Assembly (NCBI RefSeq): GCF_018918075.1
Contig: NZ_JAHLPW010000009.1
Coordinates: forward strand, 62,001 to 126,000
From: Virgibacillus sp. MSJ-26
Lineage (GTDB): Bacteria > Bacillota > Bacilli > Bacillales > Amphibacillaceae
Length of the DNA: 64,000 nucleotides
Direction of reading: 5' to 3'
The notes beneath the pieces are model-generated. The model ran no database searches and had not been told where the DNA came from. It saw only the letters and a program-made list of their open reading frames with translations. Both the position numbers and the translations under genes were made by a program. This document shows positions 52,180-60,421 of this stretch, one piece after another; position 1 is the first letter of the stretch, and each line of letters begins with the position of its first letter.

Positions 52180-52764
52180 CTATTCCTCTTCTTTTTCCTC
52201 TTCTTCCAACTCGGCTGGATCGGTAGGTTCCTCGCCTTCTTTCGCCTTTGCATCTTTCTTAATGATACCGCAAGCTACTCGTTCCCCTGACTTACCTCCT
52301 GGTTGATTTACGCCATCATCTTTATCAGCTGTAATGACAAGGGATGTCCCGTCTTCTTTTAACAATGAATTTTTTCCATCAGTAAATGTCGCCTCATCTG
52401 CCATCAACTCTGCTTCCGCATATCCAGATGAATCGGCCTCAATATTTGGTAAGTCCCCTATATGTGAACCTTCGGGATGCATAAGACCGTGCTCTTTTCC
52501 GTCGGGATTAAAGTGATTTCCCGAACTTTTAAAATCTGGGCCTTCACATTTACCGAACTCATGGATATGAACACCATGGAAACCAGGGGATAACCCGTTA
52601 ACTTCAAGTTTTACCTGAACACCGCCTTCTTGTTCAGAAAGCTTTGCTGTGCCAATCATATCGGCAGATGAATTGTAAATATCAATCTCTTTTACATTCG
52701 GCGTACCACTTTGGCAAGCAGATAATATTAATACAAGAATTAAACTAATCAGCCATCTTCTCAT
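52180..52764 (-). CDS. sodC: Cu/Zn superoxide dismutase-like lipoprotein with an altered copper site (YojM-like)
   Basis: A 194-residue lipoprotein (lipobox LSACQ at about residues 14-18) with a Cu/Zn-SOD domain. Present are the first two copper His in GVHIHEFG, the bridging His in SGNHFNPDG, the zinc ligands in KEHG and GSHIGD, the disulfide Cys in GKCEG and VACG. The fourth copper His, normally in VVHEKADD, is replaced (LVITADKDD). B. subtilis YojM also lacks copper ligands, so SOD activity is doubtful. The last 25 residues form an acidic tail. It is monocistronic. Confidence 0.9.
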   Translation of the reverse strand: MRRWLISLILVLILSACQSGTPNVKEIDIYNSSADMIGTAKLSEQEGGVQVKLEVNGLSPGFHGVHIHEFGKCEGPDFKSSGNHFNPDGKEHGLMHPEGSHIGDLPNIEADSSGYAEAELMADEATFTDGKNSLLKEDGTSLVITADKDDGVNQPGGKSGERVACGIIKKDAKAKEGEEPTDPAELEEEEKEEE

Positions 52765-52827
52765 TACTTCTTACTCCTTTTTGACAGTCTAATTCTTAGT
52801 ATCTACCACACGGTATATTCTTAAACA

Positions 52828-52861
52828 AACAGTGACCCATCCAACTTGATAGGTCACTGTT
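52828..52861 (-). terminator. Terminator overlapping the stop codon of the small membrane protein gene
   Basis: A perfect 10-base stem (AACAGTGACC / GGTCACTGTT). The last codons and stop of the gene at 52854-53060 lie within the hairpin. Confidence 0.75.
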
Positions 52862-53060
52862 TTTCGTCAATATTCTGTTGGTCTGTGTGTATATATTTTT
52901 CTTCAAATTTCTCTTCATCTTTTTTTGATTTTTTTACGATAAGATACGTAGCAATTACAGCACCACACATAAAAATCACTAATGAAATAACTCCTGGAAT
53001 ATAGTCGGCCTTATCTTCAGGAAAATATAAGAATTCCATAAAATATAAATAATTAAACAC
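52854..53060 (-). CDS. Small membrane protein, 68 residues
   Basis: I do not recognise a named family. One clear membrane helix (about residues 24-42, VISLVIFMCGAVIATYLIV) is followed by a very charged cytoplasmic tail (KKSKKDEEKFEEKY). The frame opens with GTG at 53060, 12 bases after AAAGGAGG, a slightly long spacing. It is divergent from kapB, with only about 118 bases between them, and has its own terminator. The signals support translation; the function is unknown. Confidence 0.6.
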   Translation of the reverse strand: MFNYLYFMEFLYFPEDKADYIPGVISLVIFMCGAVIATYLIVKKSKKDEEKFEEKYIHTDQQNIDEKQ

Positions 53061-53177
53061 GAATCATCACTTCCTCCTTTAGCTAGTATACCAAAAATAC
53101 ATATACCAAGAAAGGTTTCGCGCTTTATTCGCAAAAAGGTCATAAATTTGGCACAATATAGATAGGAGGGGATTTTT

Positions 53178-53579
53178 ATGAAGGATTTCAAAGTGGGAGA
53201 TATTATCCGGGCACATTACAACTCAGGGACTTACATAGGCGAAATCATAGAAGATCGAGGTAATCGTTTTTTAGTCGAAGTTTTAGCCGTTGACAAACAC
53301 CCTGTCCAAGGTGATTTACATAGCCCTAAACAAGTACAAGGTGTCGCTTTTCATGAACGAAAGGCTTTAGCTTATCGTGAGAAAATGAATGCTAAAAAGC
53401 CAGCCACGTTTGCCTATGAAGGCGAGGTACCAGAGTATGCCGAATCTCTTAAAAAAGCCGTGGGAAAAATACGAACTAATCTCAAAAAAGAAGATACAGA
53501 ATATAATCAAAAAGCATTAGAAAAAATTGCTGATTTAGAAGAACATTATTATAATAAAGTTTATGCAGCATTTATGTAG
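53178..53579 (+). CDS. kapB: Kinase-associated protein B (KapB)
   Basis: A 133-residue protein matching KapB. The N-terminal half is a small beta-barrel (FKVGDIIRAHYNSGTYIGEIIED, FLVEVLAVDKHPVQGDLHSP), and the C-terminal half is helical (YAESLKKAVGKIRTNLK). In B. subtilis KapB supports KinB-dependent entry into sporulation, although this copy has no signal peptide or lipobox. The ATG follows AGGAGGGG. It supports a sporulating host. Confidence 0.88.
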   Translation: MKDFKVGDIIRAHYNSGTYIGEIIEDRGNRFLVEVLAVDKHPVQGDLHSPKQVQGVAFHERKALAYREKMNAKKPATFAYEGEVPEYAESLKKAVGKIRTNLKKEDTEYNQKALEKIADLEEHYYNKVYAAFM

Positions 53580-53602
53580 AGAGCTAAAATAATAATACTT
53601 TT

Positions 53603-53640
53603 AAAGGCGGTAACCATTTAAGGTTCCGCCTTTGTTTTGT
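53603..53640. terminator. Terminator between kapB and the HPr gene
   Basis: The arms AAAGGCGGTAACC and GGTTCCGCCTTT pair with one mismatch, followed by GTTTTGTTT. It lies between convergent genes. Confidence 0.85.
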
Positions 53641-53692
53641 TTATTATGAATCATCTACGTACGTTGCTAATCATGCGCTTGCGCTTTGGTTA

Positions 53693-53956
53693 TTACTCGC
53701 CTAGATGTTCTTTGATTACTTCTTCGATTCCTTTGATTGCTTCTTCTTCGTCAGAACCGTCTGCTGTAATTTTAATTTCTGCGCCCTTTGGAATTCCAAG
53801 GGACATAACGCCCATAATGGATTTTAAGTTAACTGTTTTATCGTTATAACTCATTTCCACTTCTGATTCAAACTGCCCTGCTTTATTAACTAATAACGTT
53901 GCTGAACGAGCGTGTACTCCAGTATCTGCGGTAATTTTAAATGTTTGTTCTTTCAT
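53693..53956 (-). CDS. ptsH: HPr family phosphocarrier protein
   Basis: An 87-residue HPr, the phosphocarrier of the sugar phosphotransferase system. The active-site His is in [11 protein letters not shown] (usually HARPAT, so the Pro after Arg is Ser here). The regulatory Ser46 is in [13 protein letters not shown], the motif that HPr kinase uses, so both functions could be kept. Crh has Gln at the His position, so this is not Crh. I chose the ATG at 53956 after AAAAGG, which gives the standard length. No ptsI is adjacent, which is unusual. Confidence 0.9.
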   Translation of the reverse strand: MKEQTFKITADTGVHARSATLLVNKAGQFESEVEMSYNDKTVNLKSIMGVMSLGIPKGAEIKITADGSDEEEAIKGIEEVIKEHLGE

Positions 53957-54190
53957 TTCATTCATCCTTTTCCATATAATAATATTTTATGTTGTACGCT
54001 ATGTACAAAAGTAATTACCTAAAGTTCAATACGACTTTTACGTGAATGACTGAACTATATTTATTATATACAATTTCTCGATTTATTTAAACAAAAATAA
54101 CCTTTATTTAAAGATATTTAGAATTTGTTTTAAAATCCCTATTATGATACCTTTACTTTATAGGAATACCCTACTAAAGGAGGAACAAAC

Positions 54191-54898
54191 ATGAGTGTAC
54201 ATATTGGTGCAGAACAAGGAGAAATAGCAGATAAAATTTTATTACCAGGTGATCCATTACGTGCTCAATACATTGCAGAAACTTACTTAGAAGATGTAAC
54301 TCAATATAATCAAGTCCGAGGAATGTATGGCTTTACTGGAACATATAAAGGTGAACGCATTTCTGTTCAAGGAACAGGCATGGGGGTTCCCTCTATCTCT
54401 ATTTATGCAAATGAATTGATTCAAAGCTATGATGTTAAAAAACTTATTCGCGTTGGGACATGTGGTGCAATCCAAAAAAATGTTAAAGTTAGAGATGTCA
54501 TTTTAGCGCAAGGAGCAACTACTGATTCTCAACAAAATAATTTGATTTTTGACCATATTGCATACTCTCCTATCGCTGATTTTGATTTGTTGAAAAATGC
54601 TTATGATATTGGGACCAATAAAGGGTTAAATCTTAGAGTCGGTAATATCTTTACTAGTGATACATTTTATCGTGATAATGCTAAAGAAGTAAATGCATTG
54701 CTTGCGAAATATAAAGTTTTAGCAATTGAAATGGAATCGTCAGCTCTATATACATTAGCTGCAAAATATGATCGCCAAGCCCTGTCCATCTTGACAGTCT
54801 CAGATCATGTAATTACAGGTGAAGAAACTTCCGCTGAAGAACGTCAAACATCATTTAATGAGATGATGGAAGTTGCTTTAGAAACGGCTATTAAATAA
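54191..54898 (+). CDS. deoD: Purine nucleoside phosphorylase DeoD
   Basis: A 235-residue hexameric (PNP/UDP family) phosphorylase that cleaves purine (deoxy)nucleosides with phosphate. [69 protein letters not shown] and [17 protein letters not shown] with the base-binding Glu and SDH are all typical. It follows AAAGGAGGAAC. It is monocistronic with a terminator behind. Confidence 0.95.
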   Translation: MSVHIGAEQGEIADKILLPGDPLRAQYIAETYLEDVTQYNQVRGMYGFTGTYKGERISVQGTGMGVPSISIYANELIQSYDVKKLIRVGTCGAIQKNVKVRDVILAQGATTDSQQNNLIFDHIAYSPIADFDLLKNAYDIGTNKGLNLRVGNIFTSDTFYRDNAKEVNALLAKYKVLAIEMESSALYTLAAKYDRQALSILTVSDHVITGEETSAEERQTSFNEMMEVALETAIK

Positions 54899-54913
54899 TC
54901 TTTATATTCCAAG

Positions 54914-54949
54914 AAAAAAACTTTCTACTCCTATGTTGAAAGTTTTTTT
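54914..54949 (+). terminator. Rho-independent terminator of deoD
   Basis: A stem of AAAAAAACTTTC and GAAAGTTTTTTT with a 12-base loop. Confidence 0.85.
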
Positions 54950-54960
54950 CGAAATCATAT

Positions 54961-54989
54961 TGTCAACCATATAAAATAAAAGGTTGACA
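54961..54989 (+). promoter_or_regulatory. BirA-like operator upstream of bioY
   Basis: A perfect 8-base inverted repeat TGTCAACC / GGTTGACA with a 13-base spacer. It resembles BirA boxes (TTGTAAACC and its complement with a 14-16-base spacer), although the spacer is slightly short. It overlaps the -35 of the bioY promoter. Confidence 0.65.
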
Positions 54990-55012
54990 TACTTCCTGTT
55001 AAACCATATTAT
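54984..55012 (+). promoter_or_regulatory. SigA-type promoter of bioY
   Basis: TTGACA at 54984-54989 and TATTAT at 55007-55012 are separated by 17 bases. The -35 lies inside the operator half-site, so bound BirA-biotin would block RNA polymerase. Confidence 0.75.
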
Positions 55013-55032
55013 TTAATTGGGAGGTGAATAGT

Positions 55033-55623
55033 TTGAAATTAAGACCCATTGATTTAACATTTGGGGCAATGTTCGTATGTTTAATGGCGATTGGGGCAAA
55101 CATCGCTGTTTGGTTTCCAATGCTTGCTGTACCAATAGGTGGTGCAAGTGTTCCATTATCCTTACAAACGTTTTTTGCCATTTTAGCTGGTTTGATGCTC
55201 GGTAGAAAGCTCGGCAGTATCAGTATGATTACATATACGCTCGTTGGGATAGCAGGTGTTCCCGTTTTCGCCGGATTACAGGGAGGCCCAATGGCTATTA
55301 TCAGTCCAACAGGTGGATTTATCATTTCTTTTATATTTGTTGCTTATTTTGTTGGATTAATCGTTGACCTTCATAAGAAACAGTCTTTTCCCTATTACTT
55401 AATCGCTTCAATTGTTGGTCTTATATGCAACTACGGTATCGGTGTTACTTATATGTACCTTGCTATGAATACATGGTTAAACTTAGAAATAACTTATCTG
55501 TTAGCTTGGGCCGGAATGATTCCTTTCTTAATCAAAGACGGAGCTCTTGCCTGCTTAGCAGCTGTATTTATGGTTAGTTTAGCGAAACGGGTAAAGTTTA
55601 AATGGAAAACAAGCAGCGCATAA
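55033..55623 (+). CDS. bioY: Biotin transporter BioY
   Basis: A 196-residue membrane protein, the biotin-binding S component of an ECF importer, with about six helices. PIDLTFGAMFVCLMAIGANI, VPLSLQTFFAILAGLMLGRK with the conserved Q-T, and GIAGVPVFAGLQGGPMAII with the Gly-rich motif are hallmarks of BioY. I chose the TTG at 55033 because GGGAGGTG sits upstream at good spacing; the GTG at 55024 overlaps that site. Uptake is probably repressed by BirA through the operator at 54961-54989. The EcfAAT module is not in the window. Confidence 0.92.
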   Translation: MKLRPIDLTFGAMFVCLMAIGANIAVWFPMLAVPIGGASVPLSLQTFFAILAGLMLGRKLGSISMITYTLVGIAGVPVFAGLQGGPMAIISPTGGFIISFIFVAYFVGLIVDLHKKQSFPYYLIASIVGLICNYGIGVTYMYLAMNTWLNLEITYLLAWAGMIPFLIKDGALACLAAVFMVSLAKRVKFKWKTSSA

Positions 55624-55637
55624 ATAAGAACCTAGAT

Positions 55638-55670
55638 AAAAAGATGTCCTAATTAAAGGGCATCTTTTTT
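55638..55670 (+). terminator. Rho-independent terminator of bioY
   Basis: The stem AAAAAGATGTCC / GGGCATCTTTTTT (one G-U pair) with an 8-base loop. Confidence 0.85.
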
Positions 55671-55792
55671 GTTGTATATCTTTACATAAAAAAATAACGT
55701 CTGTATATTGTATTACATATAGTTGAATCACACTCAGTTAAGACTCCTAATTTCATTGTCTATCCAATGATCAGAAAGGATGCAAAAAATTT

Positions 55793-56269
55793 ATGCACAT
55801 ATTAGCTAATTATCCCCTAGTAGCCGCACTCCTTGGTATTATTATTGCGCAAACGATTAAAGTTCCCATTCGTCTTATTATAACTAAAGAATTTAAGCCA
55901 GGCTTAGCATTTAGTACAGGTGGCATGCCAAGTAGCCATTCAGCAGCCGTCGCAGCTCTCACAACTGGTATTGGAATGTTAGAAGGTATCCAATCACCAC
56001 TATTTGCTGCAGCATGTATTTTTAGTGTCATTGTTATGTTTGACGCCTCTGGAATAAGAAGACAAGCTGGTGAACAAGCTGTTATCATAAATCAACTTAT
56101 TAATGATTTTCAAGATTTTGTGGAAGGAACGAAAGACTGGAAAGATAAAAAAGAAGATGAAAAACGCCAAGAACTCAAAGAAATCATGGGACATCAGCCC
56201 ATCGAAGTATTTGTAGGCGCATTACTCGGCCTCCTTATCGCTTTCTTACTATACCGATTTTATTCTTGA
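55793..56269 (+). CDS. yuiD: Divergent PAP2 family membrane protein (YuiD)
   Basis: A 158-residue membrane protein with about four helices. AALLGIIIAQTIKVPIRLI, TGGMPSSHSAAVAAL and VIVMFDASGIRRQAGEQA are the signature of the divergent PAP2 (acid phosphatase/VanZ-related) family that includes YuiD. The SSHSA and DASGIRRQ segments would carry the phosphatase-like active site. The function of YuiD is not known. It is monocistronic. Confidence 0.88.
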   Translation: MHILANYPLVAALLGIIIAQTIKVPIRLIITKEFKPGLAFSTGGMPSSHSAAVAALTTGIGMLEGIQSPLFAAACIFSVIVMFDASGIRRQAGEQAVIINQLINDFQDFVEGTKDWKDKKEDEKRQELKEIMGHQPIEVFVGALLGLLIAFLLYRFYS

Positions 56270-56480
56270 ACACCACTGACGTCAAATATACAACTGGAAA
56301 CTGAAGAAATTAACTTCATCAACGTGATTACGATCAATTGAACGGTTGAAACGCATCGTCATCGCTCCTATGACGATCATTTGAAAGGCTGAAACACGTG
56401 TAAAACAACGTCCATCAACAGAACGCAAAATGCAAGTCAATTCCCTTTATAACAAGTCTCCAAGAGAACTCGACAATATT

Positions 56481-56512
56481 AAAGACCTTCCTGAGTTAAC
56501 ATGAAGGTCTTT
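56481..56512 (-). terminator. Rho-independent terminator of yuiC
   Basis: A perfect 10-base stem (AAAGACCTTC / GAAGGTCTTT) followed on the minus strand by AATATTG. It lies just past the yuiC stop. The rest of 56270-56520 contains no gene. Confidence 0.75.
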
Positions 56513-56522
56513 GCATTATTTG

Positions 56523-57209
56523 TCATTCATCTTGGATAATCTGTTCGCGAAACACTTGCATTGTTTCGTCTTCGTTCAACTCGATTAATTCTTTTTCTGT
56601 AATATCTCCATCGCCCATTTCAATAATGTAAACATCAACTTCTTTTTTACCCCACTGAGAGTATACATCATCTACTGTGTCATAAAATAAATCAATTTTA
56701 TTACCTTGTATTGCTCCACCTTTATCAGCGACAACTCCGTAACCGTAGTCAGGAATGTAGAGGATTGTTCCAATTGGAAAAATGGATAAATCAGCTGCAA
56801 TAGTAGAGTATAAATCTCGTTTAACTTTGACACCGGAATAAGTAATACCATAAGATGGATGATCAGGACTTTTGCCTGTTGATTCAATGCCTGCCGTATA
56901 ACCTGTTGCAAGAACTTTTTTACTTTCATATTGTTCTAAATCTATGGCTTCCTCTAAAGTTTGTGGGCCCTCTATTTGATCACTAGATATATATTTTTGT
57001 GGACCTACAAAGCTATTTAAAAGTTTTTCCTCCAAAATAACATCTCTAGAATTATCAGGATTATGTTTACTGGCTTGTGCTTGTGCACTTTCAGTTTCCA
57101 TAAGTATGTCAGCTACAGATACGTTTGATAAGTGGGATAAGGTCGATAGAAAAGCACCTAATACTAATAAAAACATGATTGTTCTTCGTAAAACTTTACT
57201 TATAGTCAA
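56523..57209 (-). CDS. yuiC: 3D-domain cell-wall protein (YuiC-like)
   Basis: A 228-residue exported protein with an N-terminal membrane segment (about residues 10-28, [16 protein letters not shown]). The C-terminal 3D domain has [41 protein letters not shown] and [17 protein letters not shown] with the catalytic Asp residues. Such domains are MltA-like lytic transglycosylases related to resuscitation-promoting factors. I chose the TTG at 57209, 6 bases after GAGGTG. It is followed upstream on the same strand by yuiB, as in B. subtilis. Confidence 0.9.
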   Translation of the reverse strand: MTISKVLRRTIMFLLVLGAFLSTLSHLSNVSVADILMETESAQAQASKHNPDNSRDVILEEKLLNSFVGPQKYISSDQIEGPQTLEEAIDLEQYESKKVLATGYTAGIESTGKSPDHPSYGITYSGVKVKRDLYSTIAADLSIFPIGTILYIPDYGYGVVADKGGAIQGNKIDLFYDTVDDVYSQWGKKEVDVYIIEMGDGDITEKELIELNEDETMQVFREQIIQDE

Positions 57210-57265
57210 TAACAACACCTCTAGAGAGTCATCATTCCCTATTAGCAAAGTTTTATTCCTATTTT

Positions 57266-57604
57266 TTAAAACATTTGATAACCGCTCTTACGTAAATATT
57301 TAATTACCATGCCAGAAACGATGGCACCGACAAATCCCGAAATGAGGATGATCCAATCAACTACAGTAATTCCTACTAACACGTTAAAAGCAGTCGAAAA
57401 AGCCTCAGACGGTGCCGTGAAATATTTACTAACAGGTATACCGTCAATAATAATAATAACGATAAAAGGATATAAAAAAGCCATTAACCATGTTCTCCGA
57501 AGTAGCATATTTAAAATAAAAGCTAACCCAAAAAAAATAACGAAATATAAAATAATCGAAACTATATGTTGTATGAGTTGTGCCAACTTTATAATCTCCT
57601 TCAC
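57266..57604 (-). CDS. yuiB: YuiB family membrane protein
   Basis: A 112-residue membrane protein with three or four hydrophobic segments (about residues 12-33, 40-57, 70-92). [28 protein letters not shown] and [14 protein letters not shown] resemble YuiB, which lies beside yuiC in B. subtilis. The function is unknown. AAGGAG precedes the ATG. Confidence 0.82.
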   Translation of the reverse strand: MKEIIKLAQLIQHIVSIILYFVIFFGLAFILNMLLRRTWLMAFLYPFIVIIIIDGIPVSKYFTAPSEAFSTAFNVLVGITVVDWIILISGFVGAIVSGMVIKYLRKSGYQMF

Positions 57605-57774
57605 TTTCTGTATTCCTGTCCAATCTACATTTTATATTAAAATACAAAAAAAGCAAAGACAAGAATAGCACAACCGTCCCGTGAAGCAATGCACAAATTA
57701 TATACAACCAGACAGATATTAGATATTTTAAATGTATAATCATCCACATAATGTCTTTGCTTACTAAAATTCAG

Positions 57775-58995
57775 TTAATAAAACACATTAAATTTTCCTT
57801 TTTTCATAACTAGGCCTAAGCCACCAACTTTCAATAAATATCGATTAGCTAACATTTTTTTTAGGAAAGTTGCTTTCCAACCGTAAAGTTTACAATCACG
57901 CAAAATGGTTCCTATTGCATCGTTGTAACCTAAGGAAATAACCGTGCCGAGTCGATGCGGTTTAAATTTGTCTAATTCTGTTTTCCCTCTTACTATTCTT
58001 TTAATATTACGGGCTACAGTCTCAGACTGTTCTTCTGTAATTTGACCATGAGATGGGTATGGTTTTCCCGTTTTTGCATTCCTTATTAACGCACAATCTC
58101 CTATAACGAATACATCGTCAAAGTCCTGTGTCCTCATGTCTTCGCGAACTTCTATCTTGCCTTCTTTCGTTTGAAAACCGGATCTTTCAACGACTGAATT
58201 GGCACGGCCACTAGCCGTCCAGACCGTTGTCATCGTTGGAACTTCTATACTTTTTCCATCTTTTTCATAAATAATACTGTCTGGTTTACACTCCTTAAGA
58301 GATGCACTTGTTATTATTTCAATACCACGGGATTCTAATGAATTCATAGCATAATCTATTAATTGTTGATCAATGCCGGGCAAAATAGTAGATTCGCTCT
58401 CTAGATTAATTATTTTAACACGCGCCTTGTTTATATCATAATCTTCACATAATTCCGGAATCCGGTTGGCCAACTCACCTAAAAACTCTACACCTGTGAA
58501 TCCCCCACCTCCTACAACAATGTTTATTCGTGATTGCTTTTTCTCTTTTTCATTGTTATATAGAGCAAAGTTATATTCTAAATGTTCTCGAATTAGCATT
58601 GAACTATCAAGGTTTTTCATCATTAGTGCATGTTCAGCTAAACCAGGGATTTCATGTGACACTCCTTCAAATCCTAGTCCAATAACTAAAATATCATATT
58701 TTAACTCAGTTTCTTTAAGTTTAACTACCTTCTCTTCTGGCTTGATTCTTTCAACCGTATCGACTATAAAATTTACCCGCTCAGGCTTAATGACATTCTG
58801 AATCATGATTCGAACGTTATCATGATGTATCGTACCCGCTGCTGCTTCATGTAACCAGGTAGATTGATAGTGATAATTGTGCATGTTAACAAGTGTTATA
58901 TTTGCGTTTTTTACACTTAGCGACTTTTGAAGCCTTATTGTCGTCATTAATCCGCCATACCCAGCACCTAATATGACGATATTTGGCTTTTTCAT
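57775..58995 (-). CDS. yumB: Type II NADH dehydrogenase-like FAD oxidoreductase (YumB)
   Basis: A 406-residue pyridine nucleotide-disulfide family protein. The FAD-binding start is IVILGAGYGGLMTTIRL, the NAD-binding motif is INIVVGGGGFTGVEFLGEL, and the second FAD motif is VFVIGDCALI. ASGRANS and PSHGQITEEQSE are typical of NDH-2 enzymes, which transfer electrons from NADH to menaquinone without pumping protons. A C-terminal hydrophobic segment (LANRYLLKVGGLGLVM) may bind the membrane. The gene is divergent from yumC. Confidence 0.92.
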   Translation of the reverse strand: MKKPNIVILGAGYGGLMTTIRLQKSLSVKNANITLVNMHNYHYQSTWLHEAAAGTIHHDNVRIMIQNVIKPERVNFIVDTVERIKPEEKVVKLKETELKYDILVIGLGFEGVSHEIPGLAEHALMMKNLDSSMLIREHLEYNFALYNNEKEKKQSRINIVVGGGGFTGVEFLGELANRIPELCEDYDINKARVKIINLESESTILPGIDQQLIDYAMNSLESRGIEIITSASLKECKPDSIIYEKDGKSIEVPTMTTVWTASGRANSVVERSGFQTKEGKIEVREDMRTQDFDDVFVIGDCALIRNAKTGKPYPSHGQITEEQSETVARNIKRIVRGKTELDKFKPHRLGTVISLGYNDAIGTILRDCKLYGWKATFLKKMLANRYLLKVGGLGLVMKKGKFNVFY

Positions 58996-59066
58996 TGTGT
59001 AGCCCCTTCCTAACCTTACAAAATTCTAATAATGTCGTCCTGTAAAAAATCGAATTTTCCCCAAAA

Positions 59067-59090
59067 ATAAAACTTGGTAAACACCAAGCT
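59067..59090 (-). terminator. Small hairpin with T-run in the yumB leader
   Basis: On the minus strand CTTGGT and ACCAAG (6-base stem, 4-base loop) are followed by TTTTATTTTTGG. It lies about 70 bases before the yumB start, so it could be an attenuator; the stem is short. Confidence 0.4.
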
Positions 59091-59171
59091 GGAAAATGTC
59101 TATCTATATTAAAATCCTATAATTTAAGTTCAAATTTTATTCCTTTTAAACATATTAATTTAATCTATTTG

Positions 59172-59200
59172 TTACATAACTGTAATCTATTTAATATAAT
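59172..59200 (+). promoter_or_regulatory. yumC promoter with a TTACA-N4-TGTAA palindrome
   Basis: TTACAT at 59172-59177 and TATAAT at 59195-59200 are 17 bases apart. The -35 is part of TTACATAACTGTAA (59172-59185), a small palindrome that could be an operator; I cannot name the regulator. The start of yumC is about 140 bases further. Confidence 0.5.
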
Positions 59201-59342
59201 AGACCTTTTTAATATTATTTTCAACCCTACTTGTCATTTTTCTACAATGAAAACAATTCTAAAACGCATTAATACACAATGATTAAGGATATATGATAAT
59301 ATGGACATGGCAAAGAATTTGTAATGAAATGGGGTTATCAGA

Positions 59343-60332
59343 TTGTCGAATAAAGTTTATGACGTCACTGTTATTGGCGCTGGGCCTGCTGGTCTATTCA
59401 CAGCTTTTTATGGCGGCATGCGTCAAGCAAGTGTTAAAATAATTGAAAGCTTACCACATACTGGCGGGCAGTTGACTGCTCTTTATCCAGAGAAAGATAT
59501 ATATGATGTAGCTGGGTTTCCTAAGATTGGTGCACAAGAGTTAGTAGATAATTTAGAAAAACAACTCACTCTTTTTGACACAATAACGACAGTTCTTGGA
59601 CAAGAAATTGAAACAGTTGAACGCTTAGAGGATGAGACATTCAAATTAACGTCAAGTGACGGGGACACTCATTTTTCAAAAACAATTATAATCACAGCTG
59701 GTAATGGAGCATTTCATCCTCGTAAACTTAACATAGCAGGTTGCGAACAATTTGAAGACGTTAACTTACATTACCATGTTAAAGATATGAATAAATATAA
59801 AGATCAAAATGTTTTATTACTCGGTGGTGGAGATTCTGCCGTTGATTGGGCCTTAATGCTTGAATCCATTGCAAATAAGGTGACCCTTGTACATCGACGT
59901 GATCAGTTTAGGGCTCACGAACATAGTGTTGAAAAATTAATGGCATCCAGTGTCGATATTTTAACACCTTATATTCCAAGAGATATTACTGGGACAAAAA
60001 GAATAGAGAAAGTGACGTTGGAAAAAGCGAGAAGCGATGAAACCATTGACATAGAGGTAGATTCAGTTCTCTGTAACTATGGTTTTATTTCCACACTTGG
60101 CCCAATTAAAGACTGGGGTCTAGAAATTGAAAAAAATAGTGTTGTCGTCAATTCAAAAATGGAGACTAATATACCCGGAATCTATGCGGCTGGAGATATT
60201 AATACATATCCTGGCAAGGTAAAGTTGATTGTTACAGGGTTTGGGGAAGGTCCAACAGCCATTAACAATGCTATGCAATATATCAATCCAAAAGCACGAA
60301 TCCAACCTAAACATTCAACAGCTATGTTTTAA
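59343..60332 (+). CDS. yumC: Ferredoxin/flavodoxin-NADP+ reductase (YumC)
   Basis: A 329-residue thioredoxin reductase-like FNR. The FAD motif is [18 protein letters not shown], followed by [23 protein letters not shown] and the NADPH motif [33 protein letters not shown] is the second FAD motif. There is no CxxC redox pair, which separates it from thioredoxin reductase. YumC supplies reduced ferredoxin or flavodoxin in B. subtilis. The start is a TTG. It is monocistronic. Confidence 0.95.
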   Translation: MSNKVYDVTVIGAGPAGLFTAFYGGMRQASVKIIESLPHTGGQLTALYPEKDIYDVAGFPKIGAQELVDNLEKQLTLFDTITTVLGQEIETVERLEDETFKLTSSDGDTHFSKTIIITAGNGAFHPRKLNIAGCEQFEDVNLHYHVKDMNKYKDQNVLLLGGGDSAVDWALMLESIANKVTLVHRRDQFRAHEHSVEKLMASSVDILTPYIPRDITGTKRIEKVTLEKARSDETIDIEVDSVLCNYGFISTLGPIKDWGLEIEKNSVVVNSKMETNIPGIYAAGDINTYPGKVKLIVTGFGEGPTAINNAMQYINPKARIQPKHSTAMF

Positions 60333-60405
60333 AAAAAGAGCTGGATGGTATAGAGATATCCATCTTTGTAACATATGCGATGGAAACCCGTTATCATCCA
60401 GCTTA
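60331..60405. terminator. Terminator between yumC and the Crp/Fnr gene
   Basis: The outer arms AGCTGGATG (60339-60347) and CATCCAGCT (60395-60403) enclose further pairing of GAT-GGA stretches. Seven A residues on the left give a T-run for the minus-strand gene. Confidence 0.75.
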
Positions 60406-60421
60406 TTATTGTTGATCCAAA

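Noticed and set aside
53693-53956. Crh instead of HPr
   Set aside because: Crh has Gln at the active-site position; this protein has His in GVHARSAT.
57444-57749. A 101-codon hydrophobic frame on the minus strand
   Set aside because: It overlaps more than half of yuiB in another frame, is rich in Tyr/Phe from AT-rich sequence, and lacks a ribosome-binding site.
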